Assembly: GCF_029960815.1 (NCBI RefSeq)
Contig: NZ_JASBRE010000007.1
Coordinates: 144,988 to 208,987, forward strand
DNA from: Pseudomonas sp. AL03
GTDB lineage: Bacteria > Pseudomonadota > Gammaproteobacteria > Pseudomonadales > Pseudomonadaceae
Reading direction: 5' to 3'
DNA: 64,000 bases
Part shown: positions 27,624 to 37,869 of the stretch, piece after piece
How positions within the stretch are numbered: the first letter of the stretch is position 1
How the letters are laid out: each line of letters opens with the position of its first letter
Made by a program: the position numbers and the translations under genes
The notes under the pieces: model-generated
Database searches by the model: none
Told to the model about the DNA's origin: nothing
What the model saw: the letters and a program-made list of their open reading frames with translations, nothing else

Positions 27624-28156
27624 GGCCGCTCCTCAAACAGCGCCAAGTCCAGTGGCGTCGACGGAAACAGCAGCGCGCGAACCTGCTCATCGAGCAAGTC
27701 GGCGACCCGCACCCATTGCAGCAAACCCTGAGCATCTTCGCGCACCGGCCCGAGGTACGGCGCCTGGCGATTGTCCAGGCCATAAGGCTGAAAATCCGCC
27801 GGGGTGCAACGCAAGGTATCGGTGGCCTGTTCCAGAATCAGCCCGAGCAATTGCGCCTCACTGGTTTCATCCGGGCGGTAATTGACCAGCACCAAGCGCG
27901 TGCTGGTGCGGGCCTGGGCCGGTTGGCCGAAGGTCAGCGCACTGAGGTCGATCACCGGCACCACCGCGCCGCGATAGGCGAACACCCCCGCGACCCAGTC
28001 CGGCGCGCGGGGAATCGGCTTCAACGGCAGGCGCGGCAGCACTTCCGCCACCTCGATGGCCTGCAAGGCATAGCGCTCGTTGCCGATGCGGAACACCAGA
28101 AACAATGATTGCAGCACCGGCTTCACGGCGATGCGTTTGGCCGTGAGTTCGCTCAT
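27620..28156 (-). CDS. wspB: Wsp CheW-like coupling protein B
   Basis: A 178-residue CheW-domain coupling protein. The core runs from LFLVFRIGNERYALQAIEVA through VAGVFAYRGAVVPVIDLSAL to the second beta-barrel half (RLVLVNYRPD, LGLILEQATD). It joins WspA to WspE. Its ATG overlaps the wspA stop by 1 nt (TGATG), so translation is coupled. Confidence 0.94.
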   Translation of the reverse strand: MSELTAKRIAVKPVLQSLFLVFRIGNERYALQAIEVAEVLPRLPLKPIPRAPDWVAGVFAYRGAVVPVIDLSALTFGQPAQARTSTRLVLVNYRPDETSEAQLLGLILEQATDTLRCTPADFQPYGLDNRQAPYLGPVREDAQGLLQWVRVADLLDEQVRALLFPSTPLDLALFEERP

Positions 28157-29778
28157 CAGACTTTGAATCGCGAAACGCCGCTGCGCAGCCCTACGGCCAC
28201 CTGGCTCAGTTCATCGATGGCGAAACTGGCCTGGCGCAGGGACTCGACGGTCTGGCTGCTGGCATCGCCCAATTGCACCAGCGCGTGGTTGATCTGTTCG
28301 GCGCCCGTGGCCTGGGCCTGCATGCCTTCGTTGACCATCAACACTCGCGGCGCCAGCGCCTGAACCTGATGAATGATCTGTGACAGTTGCTCGCCGACCT
28401 GCTGCACCTCGGACATGCCGCGGCGCACTGCTTCGGAGAACTTGTCCATGCCCATGACCCCGGCCGACACCGCCGACTGGATCTCGCGCACCATCTGCTC
28501 GATGTCGTACGTGGCGACGGCGGTCTGGTCCGCCAGACGCCGCACTTCGGTGGCGACCACGGCAAACCCGCGGCCGTATTCACCGGCCTTTTCGGCCTCG
28601 ATGGCAGCGTTGAGGGACAGGAGATTGGTCTGGTCGGCGACCTTGACGATGGTCACCACCACCTGGTTGATGTTGCCGGCCTTCTCATTGAGGATTGCCA
28701 GTTTGGCGTTGACCAGATCGGCCGCGCCCATCACCGAATGCATGGTCTCTTCCATACGCGCCAAGCCTTGCTGCCCGGAGCCGGCGAGCACCGAGGCCTG
28801 ATCGGCAGCGGTGGACACTTCAGTCATCGTGCGCACGAGGTCTCGCGAAGTGGCGGCGATTTCACGGGACGTCGCGCCGATTTCGGTGGTGGTGGCAGCA
28901 GTTTCGGTGGCCGTAGCCTGCTGTTGCTTGGAGGTAGCGGCGATCTCAGTGACCGAGGTGGTGACCTGCACTGAGGAGCGCTGAGCCTGAGACACCAAGG
29001 ACGTCAGCTCGGCCATCATGTCGTTGAAGCCGGTTTCCACGGCGCCGAATTCGTCCTTGCGCGCAAGGTTCAAGCGGCCGCTCAAATCACCCGTGCGCAT
29101 GATTTCGAGGATCTGCACGATACGGTTCATGGGCGCCATGATCGCGCGCATCAGCAACAGGCCGCAGAGACCAGCGGCCAAAACCGCCACCAGCAGGGAA
29201 ATGCCCATGATGACTTGAGCGGTGAGCACGGCGTCATGGATGTCCGCCATGGCCTGATCTGCCCTGGCTTTGTTGTACACAAGAATGTCATTTAGTTTCA
29301 GACGCCCCGCGGTCCATGTCGGGGTCAGCTGTTCGTTGAACAACTTGATGGCGTCGGCTCGCTGGTTGCGCTGATGCAAGTCGAACACCGCGGCCAGCAT
29401 CTTGCCGTAATCCTGATGGATTTTTTGGAAAACCGCGAACTCGGCTTTGTCTTCTTCGGTAGTCACAGTGCCGCGATAGTTGTTGATCGCTTCCTGCACT
29501 TGCGCTTCATAGCGCTTGAGGTCGGCGACATCTTTGGTACTGATACCCTGCCCTTCCTTCAGACCCAGCATCTCCTCGATGTGGAGGAAGCTGTCGACCC
29601 AAGCGCCACGAATCATCGAACTGTAATAGACCCCGGGAAGCGCGTCGTCACGTACGCTGTCTTCGCTGACCTCGATCTTCAACAACCGCGAATACGAGAC
29701 GACGACCATCAGCAACATGATGGCGATAATCACCGCAAAGCTCGCCAAAATGCGTTGGCGCAACGTCCAGTTCTTCAC
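28156..29778 (-). CDS. wspA: Wsp methyl-accepting receptor
   Basis: A 540-residue membrane receptor at the head of the Wsp pathway, which responds to surface contact or envelope stress. It has a first membrane helix (about 10-30), a periplasmic four-helix-bundle sensor (about 32-185), a second helix (about 187-210), a HAMP region and a long cytoplasmic signalling hairpin. The hairpin tip is conserved ([40 protein letters not shown]). The start codon is GTG at 29778, with GAGGA 6 nt upstream. A TATACT -10-like box lies at about 29813-29818 on the minus strand. Confidence 0.95.
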   Translation of the reverse strand: MKNWTLRQRILASFAVIIAIMLLMVVVSYSRLLKIEVSEDSVRDDALPGVYYSSMIRGAWVDSFLHIEEMLGLKEGQGISTKDVADLKRYEAQVQEAINNYRGTVTTEEDKAEFAVFQKIHQDYGKMLAAVFDLHQRNQRADAIKLFNEQLTPTWTAGRLKLNDILVYNKARADQAMADIHDAVLTAQVIMGISLLVAVLAAGLCGLLLMRAIMAPMNRIVQILEIMRTGDLSGRLNLARKDEFGAVETGFNDMMAELTSLVSQAQRSSVQVTTSVTEIAATSKQQQATATETAATTTEIGATSREIAATSRDLVRTMTEVSTAADQASVLAGSGQQGLARMEETMHSVMGAADLVNAKLAILNEKAGNINQVVVTIVKVADQTNLLSLNAAIEAEKAGEYGRGFAVVATEVRRLADQTAVATYDIEQMVREIQSAVSAGVMGMDKFSEAVRRGMSEVQQVGEQLSQIIHQVQALAPRVLMVNEGMQAQATGAEQINHALVQLGDASSQTVESLRQASFAIDELSQVAVGLRSGVSRFKV

Positions 29779-29937
29779 AGTCAGTCCTCGGGGTGCAGTT
29801 CAAATGTTGCGGAGTATAGCTGAGGGCGGTGTTTCATTTGTAAGACGGGTGCGCACCACGTCTCATCCCTGTGCAAATCGCTGAAATACCTGTGCGGCGA
29901 GGGGCTTGTGTCGTTTCGGAGCGCGCTGTTGTGATGC

Positions 29938-30004
29938 AAAAAAAATCGCAGGCTCCGCCAGTGCCTACGGTCGATGTAGGCATTGGCGAAACCTGCGATT
30001 TTTT
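29938..30004 (-). terminator. Long-stem terminator of the DUF533 gene
   Basis: Outer stem AAAAATCGCAGG (29941-29952) pairs with CCTGCGATTTTT (29992-30003), and an inner stem pairs GCCAGTGCCTAC with GTAGGCATTGGC. On the minus strand it is followed by an extended T run, 11 nt after the stop of the DUF533 gene. Confidence 0.85.
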
Positions 30005-30014
30005 AAGACAACGC

Positions 30015-30737
30015 TTAAATAGAAGCCTGACGCACCTGCTTCTCCAACTCAGCCTTCAACCCCGGCTCAAGCTTCAGTTGCCGCGCCAGTTCATCGAGGT
30101 AGGACTTCTCCATGAAGCTCTCCTCGTCCACCAGCATCACACTGGCGATGTACATCTCAGCGGCCATTTCCGGCGTACTGGCAACGCGGGCAACGTCGGC
30201 CGGGTCCAGCGGTTTGTTGAGTTCGGCGTGCAGCCAGTGCTGCAACTCCTGATCGTTATCGAGCTTGGTGAATTCACCTTCAATCAGCGCACGCTCGCGA
30301 TCGTCGACATGACCATCAGCTTTAGCCGCAGCCACTAACGCTTGGAGAATCGCCTGGCTGTGCTGTTCAACTTGCGCCGCCGGTAAGCGGTCGATGGTTT
30401 GCGGTTCAGTCTTCGGCGCAGTGCCCTGCTGGGCCTGCCAGTTGCCATACGCCTTGTAGGCAATCACGCCCAATGCGGCGAGGCCACCATAAGTCAGGAC
30501 CTTACCGCCGACATTGCGCCCTTTCTTGCTGCCCAGCAGCAAACCCATGGCACTCGCCGCCAACGCTCCGCCGCCCGCGCCAGAGAGCAGGCTGCCAAGG
30601 CCGCCCGAACCACCGCTGCCGCCGAGCAATCCGCCCAAGCCACCCCCAGCGGTCTTGTTTTGTGAGCCGCCGGCCTTGTTCTGCAACATGTCCTGACCGG
30701 ACTTGAGTAGCTGATCGAGCAATCCACGGGTGTTCAT
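30015..30737 (-). CDS. DUF533 (YebE-like/TerB-fold) membrane-associated protein
   Basis: A 240-residue protein with a Gly/Ser-rich low-complexity N-terminal region (residues ~30-55, repeats of GGLGG and GSGG). A hydrophobic Ala/Gly segment (about 56-95) may associate with the membrane. The C-terminal helical domain is of the DUF533/TerB type (LVAAAKADGHVDDRERALIE, YIASVMLVDEESFMEKSYLD). GGAGGCAGCAA is a strong ribosome-binding site before ATG 30737. It is monocistronic, ending at a strong terminator. Function is unknown; YebE in E. coli is linked to envelope stress, which is family knowledge only. Confidence 0.85.
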   Translation of the reverse strand: MNTRGLLDQLLKSGQDMLQNKAGGSQNKTAGGGLGGLLGGSGGSGGLGSLLSGAGGGALAASAMGLLLGSKKGRNVGGKVLTYGGLAALGVIAYKAYGNWQAQQGTAPKTEPQTIDRLPAAQVEQHSQAILQALVAAAKADGHVDDRERALIEGEFTKLDNDQELQHWLHAELNKPLDPADVARVASTPEMAAEMYIASVMLVDEESFMEKSYLDELARQLKLEPGLKAELEKQVRQASI

Positions 30738-30924
30738 TTGCTGCCTCCACGCATTCGGGTTAACTAGATCTTTAAGGCCATCAGCCTAGATCGAAAGTGC
30801 CCGGTGTCCGGGAGCGAGAGTGCTTCGAGATGTTGCGCAGCGTTTTTCAGCTGACCGCAGCTCATCAGAAAAAAAGATATACACTCAGAAAAATCGATAA
30901 AAACCGCCCACCGGGTACTTCCCC

Positions 30925-31841
30925 ATGATGACCCTGCGTCAGATCCGCCATTTCATCGCCGTGGCTGAGACCGGCTCAATCTCCGCCGCCGCTCAAACCG
31001 CATTCATTTCCCAGTCCACCCTGACCCTGGCGATCCAGCAACTGGAGCAGGAAATCGGCGTTGGCCTGTTCAATCGTCACGCCAAGGGCATGACGCTGAC
31101 TCACCAAGGCCACCAATTCCTACGCCAAGCGCACCTGATTCTGGCGACGGTGGACGACGCCAAACGCACAGCCTGCAACAGAGCACCGACCAGGTCGCCG
31201 GGCAGTTGATCATCGGTGTGACCAGCCTGGTGGCCGGTTACTACCTCGCGGACTTGCTCACCCGTTTCCAGCGCGCCTACCCCAACGTCGAGATCCGCGT
31301 GATGGAGGACGAGCGCCCTTACATCGAGCATTTGCTGGTCAGCGGTGAAATCGATGTCGGCGTGCTGATTCTCTCCAACCTCGAAGACCGCCATGCCTTG
31401 CAGACCGAAGTGTTGACCCACTCGCCGCACCGGCTATGGCTGCCGGCCCAGCATCCGCTGCTGGAACACGACAGCATCAACCTCGCCGATGTGGCCCGCG
31501 AACCGTTGATTCAGCTGAACGTCGATGAAATGGATCGCAATGCGCAACGCATGTGGTCGGCGGCCTCCCTGCAACCGCGCATCACATTAAGAACCGCCTC
31601 AACGGAAGCCGTGCGAAGCCTGGTCGCCGCAGGATTAGGCGTTTCGATCCAGCCCGACATGACTTACCGCCCGTGGTCATTGGAAGGCGACATCATCGAA
31701 GCCCGCACAATCGCGGACCTGAGCCAAACCCTCGACGTCGGCCTGGCCTGGCGTCGCGGCACCGCGCGCCCGGCGCTGGTGGACCCGTTCCTGACCGTTG
31801 CCCGTGAGCAACCCCACGGCGGGCGCAAGCCATCTATTTAA
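30925..31841 (+). pseudogene. LysR-type regulator, frameshifted
   Basis: Two adjacent frames together make one LysR-family regulator of about 305 residues. The first (30925-31209) carries the helix-turn-helix (LRQIRHFIAVAETGSISAAA, FISQSTLTLAIQQLEQEIGV) and ends in junk after DDAKR. The second (read from about 31170 to 31841) continues SLQQSTDQVAGQLIIGVTSL and the whole ligand-binding domain. The break lies at about 31168-31169, where one base seems to be missing (or two are extra). It lies upstream of the first aldehyde dehydrogenase and the YdcSTUV-like genes, which it may have controlled. A sequencing error is an alternative; no ribosomal slip site is seen. Confidence 0.75.
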
Positions 31842-31941
31842 TCGAATGCCACCTTCAGTATTTAGAATTTGTCGACCTCGGGCCTGAGCACTAGTCTTGC
31901 TGCATCTATAAGACGGCCGGGCCCCAGTCACAGGGAGCACC

Positions 31942-33432
31942 ATGGCCACACAAGAAAAGAGAACCCGAAAAATGGCTGGCGCGCAGACCCCGTTGTTCAC
32001 CGCGTTGTTGATCGATGGCGAATTGGTCGCGGGCCAGGGGGTGGTTGTCGAACCCATTCTCAACCCGGCCACCGGTGAAGTGCTGACGCACATTGCCGAA
32101 GCGAGTACCGAGCAGGTCGAAGCCGCGATCCTCGCCGCCCACCGCGCCTTTGCCGGTTGGGCGCGGACCACGCCGCAACAGCGCTCAAATTTACTGTTAG
32201 ACATTGCCAACGCCATCGAAAAACAAGCTGACCTCCTCGCCCGCCTCGAATCGCTGAACTGTGGTAAGCCATTGCACCTGGCCCGTCAGGACGACTTGAG
32301 CGCCACAGTCGATGTGTTCCGCTTCTTCGCCGGCGCCGTGCGCTGCCAGACCGGTCAGCTCAGCGGCGAATACCTGCCCGGCTACACCAGCATGGTCCGT
32401 CGCGATCCGATTGGCGTGGTCGCGTCGATTGCGCCGTGGAACTACCCGATCATGATGGCCGCGTGGAAAATCGCTCCGGCCCTGGCCGCTGGCAACACGC
32501 TGGTGTTCAAGCCGTCGGAACACACGCCGCTGTCGATTCTGGCACTGGCGCCGGCGCTGGCCGAGATCCTGCCGCGCGGCGTGATCAACATCGTTTGCGG
32601 CGGTGGTGAAGGCGTTGGCAGCCATTTGGTCAGCCATCCTAAAGTGCGCATGGTGTCGCTGACCGGCGATATCGTCACCGGGCAAAAAATCCTCCAGGCC
32701 GCCGCGAAAACCCTGAAGCGCACCCACCTTGAGCTCGGCGGCAAAGCGCCGGTGATCGTTTGTAACGATGCTGACATTCAAGCCGTGGTCGAAGGCGTGC
32801 GCACTTACGGCTATTACAACGCCGGTCAGGATTGCACCGCAGCGTGTCGCATTTATGCACAGGCCGGGATTCATGATCGCTTGGTGGCCGAACTCGGCGC
32901 GGCAGTCAGCAGCCTGCGCTTCGCCGGCAAACGCGACGCCGACAACGAGATCGGCCCGCTGATCAGCACTCGCCAACGCGACCGCGTGGCCAGCTTCGTC
33001 GAGCGCGCCCTCGGTCAGCCGCACATCGAGCGGGTAACCGGCGCGGCGGTGCATTCCGGCGCCGGATTCTATTACCAGCCGACCTTGCTGGCCGGTTGCA
33101 AGCAGAGCGATGAAATCGTCCAGCGCGAAGTCTTCGGGCCAGTGGTTACCGTGACCCGTTTCGATCAGCTCGAACAAGCCGTGGACTGGGCCAACGACTC
33201 GGAATATGGCCTCGCCTCCTCGGTCTGGACCCAGAACCTGGACAAAGCCATGCAGGTTGCGGCGCGGTTGCAGTACGGCTGCACCTGGATCAACAGCCAT
33301 TTCATGCTGGTCAGCGAAATGCCCCACGGCGGCCTGAAGCGTTCGGGCTACGGCAAAGACTTATCCAGCGATTCGCTCCAGGACTACAGCGTGGTGCGGC
33401 ACATCATGGCGCGCCACGGACAGCATCTCTGA
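31942..33432 (+). CDS. Aldehyde dehydrogenase, gamma-aminobutyraldehyde dehydrogenase-like (first copy)
   Basis: A 496-residue NAD-dependent aldehyde dehydrogenase. The catalytic Cys298 is in GQDCTAACR, the general-base Glu in LELGGKAP, and the Rossmann and substrate-channel segments are typical ([30 protein letters not shown]). It most resembles the PatD/PrrC enzymes that oxidise 4-aminobutyraldehyde to GABA in putrescine breakdown. It is closely related along its length to the second copy at 37870. AGGGAGCACC precedes ATG 31942. The position just ahead of a polyamine-type transporter supports amine catabolism; the precise substrate is inferred. Confidence 0.88.
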   Translation: MATQEKRTRKMAGAQTPLFTALLIDGELVAGQGVVVEPILNPATGEVLTHIAEASTEQVEAAILAAHRAFAGWARTTPQQRSNLLLDIANAIEKQADLLARLESLNCGKPLHLARQDDLSATVDVFRFFAGAVRCQTGQLSGEYLPGYTSMVRRDPIGVVASIAPWNYPIMMAAWKIAPALAAGNTLVFKPSEHTPLSILALAPALAEILPRGVINIVCGGGEGVGSHLVSHPKVRMVSLTGDIVTGQKILQAAAKTLKRTHLELGGKAPVIVCNDADIQAVVEGVRTYGYYNAGQDCTAACRIYAQAGIHDRLVAELGAAVSSLRFAGKRDADNEIGPLISTRQRDRVASFVERALGQPHIERVTGAAVHSGAGFYYQPTLLAGCKQSDEIVQREVFGPVVTVTRFDQLEQAVDWANDSEYGLASSVWTQNLDKAMQVAARLQYGCTWINSHFMLVSEMPHGGLKRSGYGKDLSSDSLQDYSVVRHIMARHGQHL

Positions 33433-33514
33433 CTACGCTAATAACAAGCCACTAACGGCATGCTTCACCACGTTCACAACTGCCCCGACCATAATTAAAT
33501 AAGAGGGAATTCCC

Positions 33515-34666
33515 ATGTTCGTGCACAAGACCGCATTGCTCAGTGCCATCACAACAGCGCTGTTGTCCAGCGCCAGTATCCAGGCCGCCGAACCGCTGAA
33601 AGCCGTCGGTGCCGGCGAAGGTCAGCTGGATATTGTGGCCTGGCCCGGCTACATCGAACGTGGCGAAAGCGACAAGACCTACGACTGGGTGACCGGTTTC
33701 GAGAAGGAAACCGGCTGCAAGATCAATGTGAAAACCGCCGCCACTTCCGATGAAATGGTCAGCCTGATGGCCAAGGGTGGTTACGACCTGGTGACCGCGT
33801 CTGGCGATGCGTCCCTGCGACTGATCGCCGGCCAGCGTGTGCAGCCGATCAACACGGCGTTGATCCCGAACTGGAAGAACATTGACCCTCGTCTCAAGGA
33901 CGGGCCTTGGTACGTCGTCAATCAGCAAACCTACGGCACCCCGTACCAATGGGGCCCGAACGTGTTGATGTACAACACCAATATCTTCAAAACAGCGCCG
34001 GACAGCTGGAGCGTGGTGTTCGAAGAACAGACCCTGCCGGACGGCAAGTCCAACAAGGGCCGAGTTCAAGCCTACGACGGCCCGATCTATATCGCCGATG
34101 CGGCGCTGTATCTCAAATCGAAACAGCCGGAACTGGGCATCAAGGACCCGTACCAACTCAACGAAGCGCAATACAAAGCGGCGCTGGACCTGCTTCGCAA
34201 GCAACAGCCCTTGATCCACCGCTACTGGCACGACGCAACGGTTCAGATGAGTGACGTCAAAAACGAAGGCGTGGCGGCGTCCAGCACCTGGGGCTACATG
34301 GTCAATGGCCTGGTGGCGGACAAGCAGCCGGTTGCCTCGGTCATTCCAAAAGAAGGTGCAACGGGTTGGGCCGACACCACCATGCTCCACGCCGAAGCCA
34401 AGCACCCCAACTGTGCCTACAAGTGGATGGACTGGTCGCTGCAACCGAAAGTCCAGGGTGACCTGGCGGCATGGTTCGGTTCGCTGCCGGCGGTTCCGGC
34501 GGGGTGCAAGGAGAGCGAATTGCTCGGCGCCGAGGGCTGCAAAACCAACGGCTTCGACCAGTTCGAGAAAATCGCCTTCTGGAAAACCCCGCAGGCTGAA
34601 GGCGGCAAGTTCGTGCCGTACAGCCGCTGGACACAAGACTACATCGCGATCATGGGCGGCCGCTAA
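33515..34666 (+). CDS. ydcS: ABC transporter substrate-binding protein, polyamine type (YdcS-like)
   Basis: A 383-residue periplasmic binding protein with a signal peptide ending near IQAAEP (about residue 24). It has the PotD/PotF/YdcS fold: LDIVAWPGYIERGE, GYDLVTASGDASLRLI, YGTPYQWGPNVLMYN, then SSTWGYMVNGLV and FVPYSRWTQDY at the C-terminus. AAGAGGGAATTCCC leads into the ATG. The order binding protein, ATPase, two permeases, PatD-type dehydrogenase is that of the ydcSTUV-patD operon of E. coli, hence the symbol. The likely cargo is putrescine or a related amine. Confidence 0.85.
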   Translation: MFVHKTALLSAITTALLSSASIQAAEPLKAVGAGEGQLDIVAWPGYIERGESDKTYDWVTGFEKETGCKINVKTAATSDEMVSLMAKGGYDLVTASGDASLRLIAGQRVQPINTALIPNWKNIDPRLKDGPWYVVNQQTYGTPYQWGPNVLMYNTNIFKTAPDSWSVVFEEQTLPDGKSNKGRVQAYDGPIYIADAALYLKSKQPELGIKDPYQLNEAQYKAALDLLRKQQPLIHRYWHDATVQMSDVKNEGVAASSTWGYMVNGLVADKQPVASVIPKEGATGWADTTMLHAEAKHPNCAYKWMDWSLQPKVQGDLAAWFGSLPAVPAGCKESELLGAEGCKTNGFDQFEKIAFWKTPQAEGGKFVPYSRWTQDYIAIMGGR

Positions 34667-34673
34667 CACCCCT

Positions 34674-34816
34674 GTAGCAGCTGCCGAGGAACGAGGCTGC
34701 GTTGCGTGTCCGCAGGACCGCCCTTCGGGGGCCGCTGCGCAGCCCAACGCAGCCTCGTTCCTCGGCAACTGCTACAGATCGCTCCCACAAGAGCACCGCA
34801 AAACCTGTGGGAGCGA
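34674..34816. repeat. Inverted repeat (GTAGCAGC family) plus short REP-like hairpin
   Basis: GTAGCAGCTGCCGAGGAACG continuing to GCTGCGTTG (34674-34704) reappears inverted at 34745-34775 with one or two mismatches. Just downstream a short hairpin pairs CGCTCCCACA with TGTGGGAGCG (34780-34815). Together they fill the 212-bp gap between the binding-protein and ATPase genes and could adjust expression within the operon. Confidence 0.8.
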
Positions 34817-34878
34817 GCCGGCTCCGGGCGACGATGCGACGATGCTTTTAAAGATTCAGATTTTTGGAGTTGCGCACC

Positions 34879-35916
34879 ATGACGCTTGCAGTCCAGTTCA
34901 CCAACGTTTCCCGTCAGTTCGGCGAAGTGAAGGCCGTTGACCGGGTTTCCATAGACATCCAGGACGGCGAGTTCTTTTCCATGCTGGGCCCTTCCGGTTC
35001 GGGCAAAACCACCTGTCTGCGCCTGATCGCCGGTTTCGAACAACCGAGTGCAGGCTCTATCCGTATTCATGGCGAAGAAGCCGCCGGGCTGCCGCCGTAT
35101 CAGCGTGACGTGAACACCGTGTTCCAGGATTACGCGCTGTTCCCGCACATGAACGTACTCGACAACGTCGCCTACGGTTTGAAGGTCAAAGGCGTCGGCA
35201 AGTCCGAACGTCAGAAACGCGCCGAAGAAGCCCTCGACATGGTCGCCCTCGGCGGTTACGGCGAGCGTAAACCGGTGCAACTGTCCGGCGGTCAGCGCCA
35301 GCGTGTGGCGCTGGCCCGCGCCTTGGTCAATCGTCCGCGAGTGCTGCTGCTCGATGAGCCGTTGGGCGCTCTCGACTTGAAGCTGCGCGAGCAAATGCAG
35401 GGTGAACTGAAGAAGCTGCAACGCCAGCTCGGCATCACCTTCATTTTCGTCACCCACGACCAGACCGAAGCGCTGTCGATGTCGGATCGCGTGGCGGTGT
35501 TCAACAAGGGGCGCATCGAGCAGGTCGACACACCGCGCAACCTGTACATGAAACCGGCGACAACTTTTGTCGCCGAATTTGTCGGCACCTCCAACGTGAT
35601 TCGCGGCGATCTGGCGAAGCAATTGAGCGGCAATCCACAACCGTTTTCGATTCGCCCGGAACACGTGCGTTTCGCCGAAGGGCCGCTGGCCAGCCATGAA
35701 ATTGAAGTCAGCGGCTTGCTCCATGACATTCAGTACCAAGGCAGCGCCACCCGCTATGAAGTAAAACTGGAGAACGGCCAGACCTTGAACATTAGCCAGG
35801 CCAACGTCCAGTGGCTGGACGTTAGCGCCCAGCACCAGACCGGGCAACGCATCAGCGCGCGCTGGGCACGGGAAGCAATGATCCCGCTGCACGACACCGT
35901 TGTCGGCGGGGTGTGA
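34879..35916 (+). CDS. ydcT: ABC transporter ATP-binding protein, polyamine type (YdcT-like)
   Basis: A 345-residue ATPase of the PotA/YdcT type. Walker A GPSGSGKTT, Q-loop TVFQDYALFPHM, signature LSGGQRQRVALARAL, Walker B VLLLDEPLGALD and switch His in FVTHDQTEAL are all intact. A C-terminal TOBE domain (about 265-345) follows. I chose ATG 34879 (MTLAVQFTNV) with TTTGGAG upstream rather than the TTG at 34864. The ydcU-like permease starts 1 nt after its stop codon. Confidence 0.92.
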   Translation: MTLAVQFTNVSRQFGEVKAVDRVSIDIQDGEFFSMLGPSGSGKTTCLRLIAGFEQPSAGSIRIHGEEAAGLPPYQRDVNTVFQDYALFPHMNVLDNVAYGLKVKGVGKSERQKRAEEALDMVALGGYGERKPVQLSGGQRQRVALARALVNRPRVLLLDEPLGALDLKLREQMQGELKKLQRQLGITFIFVTHDQTEALSMSDRVAVFNKGRIEQVDTPRNLYMKPATTFVAEFVGTSNVIRGDLAKQLSGNPQPFSIRPEHVRFAEGPLASHEIEVSGLLHDIQYQGSATRYEVKLENGQTLNISQANVQWLDVSAQHQTGQRISARWAREAMIPLHDTVVGGV

Positions 35917-35917
35917 G

Positions 35918-36865
35918 ATGAACAGCGTGGCGATGACTCAAATCCCGGCCGGCGGCTCGCCGTTGCACAGGTTTTCCAACCTGCTGTATCGCCGGCCGAA
36001 CCTGTACCTGTCGATGCTGCTGGTACCGCCGCTGCTCTGGTTCGGCGCGATCTACCTCGGCTCACTGCTGGTTCTGCTGTGGCAAGGTTTCTACACCTTC
36101 GATGACTTCACCATGGCGGTCACGCCCGACCTGACCCTGGCGAACTTCGCCGCGCTGTTCCAGCCCTCGAACTTCGACATCATCCTGCGCACCTTGAGCA
36201 TGGCCGTCGTCGTGTCGATCGCCAGTGCCGTGATCGCGTTCCCGATTGCCTACTACATGGCGCGCTACACCACCGGCAAGACCAAGGCGTTTTTCTACAT
36301 CGCGGTGATGATGCCGATGTGGGCCAGTTACATCGTCAAGGCGTATGCCTGGACCTTGCTGCTGGCCAAAGGCGGGGTTGCGCAATGGTTCGTTCAACAC
36401 CTGGGGCTGGAGCCCGTGTTGCAGTTCGTGCTGGGCATTCCGGGGGTGGGCGGCAGCACGTTGTCGACCTCGCACCTGGGCCGTTTCATGGTGTTCGTCT
36501 ACATCTGGCTGCCGTTCATGATCCTGCCGATCCAGGCCTCGCTGGAACGTCTGCCGCCGTCCTTGCTGCAAGCGTCTGCCGACCTTGGCGCCAAGCCGCG
36601 TCAGACCTTTATGCAAGTGATTCTGCCGCTGTCGATTCCAGGCATCGCGGCCGGTTCGATCTTCACCTTTTCGCTGACTCTGGGCGACTTCATCGTGCCG
36701 CAACTGGTGGGGCCACCGGGCTACTTCGTCGGCAGCATGGTGTACGCCCAGCAAGGCGCGATCGGCAACATGCCGATGGCCGCGGCTTTCACGCTGGTGC
36801 CGATCGTGCTGATCGCCATTTACCTGTCCATCGTCAAACGACTGGGGGCCTTCGATGCGCTCTGA
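35918..36865 (+). CDS. ydcU: ABC transporter permease, polyamine type (YdcU-like)
   Basis: A 315-residue inner-membrane permease with about six helices and the EAA-type coupling segment [20 protein letters not shown]. Features match PotB/YdcU permeases ([40 protein letters not shown]). ATG 35918 is used because it follows the YdcT stop by one base; an in-frame start at 35900 would overlap more. Its end overlaps the second permease gene by 11 nt. Confidence 0.91.
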   Translation: MNSVAMTQIPAGGSPLHRFSNLLYRRPNLYLSMLLVPPLLWFGAIYLGSLLVLLWQGFYTFDDFTMAVTPDLTLANFAALFQPSNFDIILRTLSMAVVVSIASAVIAFPIAYYMARYTTGKTKAFFYIAVMMPMWASYIVKAYAWTLLLAKGGVAQWFVQHLGLEPVLQFVLGIPGVGGSTLSTSHLGRFMVFVYIWLPFMILPIQASLERLPPSLLQASADLGAKPRQTFMQVILPLSIPGIAAGSIFTFSLTLGDFIVPQLVGPPGYFVGSMVYAQQGAIGNMPMAAAFTLVPIVLIAIYLSIVKRLGAFDAL

Positions 36866-37679
36866 CGCTTCGTCTCAAGATCAGGCTTCTCTGGGCCTGC
36901 GCATCGCAGCCTGGGGCGGGTTGGTGTTTCTGCACTTCCCGATCCTGATCATCTTCATGTACGCCTTCAACACTGAAGACGCAGCGTTCAGCTTCCCGCC
37001 CAGGGGCTTCACCCTGAAGTGGATCGGCGTGGCGTTCTCGCGTCCTGACGTACTGGAAGCGATCAAGCTGTCGCTGCAGATTGCGTCCGTCGCAACGTTG
37101 ATTGCATTAGTCCTCGGCACCCTCGCGTCGGCGGCGTTGTACCGCCGGGATTTCTTCGGCAAGCAAGGCATCTCGCTGATGCTGATCCTGCCGATTGCCT
37201 TGCCCGGGATCATCACCGGTATCGCCTTGCTGGCGACCTTCAAGACGCTGGGGATAGAGCCTGGGATGTTCACCATCATCGTCGGTCACGCGACCTTCTG
37301 TGTGGTGATCGTCTACAACAACGTCATCGCCCGGTTGCGTCGCACCTCTCACAGTTTGATCGAGGCTTCGATGGACCTTGGCGCCGATGGCTGGCAGACC
37401 TTCCGCTACATCGTCCTGCCGAACCTCGGCTCGGCGTTGTTGGCCGGCGGCATGTTGGCGTTTGCGCTGTCGTTCGACGAAATCATCGTCACCACTTTCA
37501 CCGCCGGCCATGAACGCACCCTGCCGCTGTGGCTGCTCAACCAGCTCAGCCGCCCACGGGACGTGCCGGTGACCAACGTCGTCGCGATGCTCGTGATGAT
37601 GGTGACCATGCTGCCGATTCTCGGCGCCTATTACCTGACCCGGGGCGGCGAAAGCGTTGCGGGCAGTGGCGGGAAATAA
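36855..37679 (+). CDS. ydcV: ABC transporter permease, polyamine type (YdcV-like)
   Basis: A 274-residue permease of the PotC/YdcV type with six predicted helices and the EAA segment [33 protein letters not shown] near the N-terminus and [13 protein letters not shown] in the C-terminal part are typical of the family. Translation begins within the end of the first permease gene (11-nt overlap). After it comes a REP pair and then the second dehydrogenase. Confidence 0.91.
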   Translation: MRSDASSQDQASLGLRIAAWGGLVFLHFPILIIFMYAFNTEDAAFSFPPRGFTLKWIGVAFSRPDVLEAIKLSLQIASVATLIALVLGTLASAALYRRDFFGKQGISLMLILPIALPGIITGIALLATFKTLGIEPGMFTIIVGHATFCVVIVYNNVIARLRRTSHSLIEASMDLGADGWQTFRYIVLPNLGSALLAGGMLAFALSFDEIIVTTFTAGHERTLPLWLLNQLSRPRDVPVTNVVAMLVMMVTMLPILGAYYLTRGGESVAGSGGK

Positions 37680-37703
37680 CGAACAACTCATTTTCCAATG
37701 TGG

Positions 37704-37835
37704 GAACCGGATCCTGTAGGAGCGAGGCTTGCCCGCGAAAGCGGTGTGTCAGTCGACATCAATGTTGAATGTAATGGCCTCTTCGCGGGCAAGTCGGATC
37801 GCCGCACCGCTCGCTCCTACAAGGGATCCGGTTCC
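37704..37835. repeat. Inverted REP pair (GCGGGCAAG family) with extended arms
   Basis: GTAGGAGCGAGGCTTGCCCG continuing to CGAA (37716-37739) faces TTCGCGGGCAAGTCGGATCG continuing to CGCTCCTAC (37782-37820). The symmetry extends outward as GGAACCGGATCC and GGATCCGGTTCC at the two edges. It lies between the YdcV-like gene and the second dehydrogenase and may separate their expression. Confidence 0.85.
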
Positions 37836-37869
37836 GGCAAAAAAATAAAAGCTGCAATGAGGACAAGCC

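Noticed and set aside
34674..34816. Attenuator or small RNA gene between the binding-protein and ATPase genes
   Set aside because: The inverted repeat belongs to a family found in unrelated gaps (54343, 63847), so repeat insertion explains it better than a dedicated regulator.
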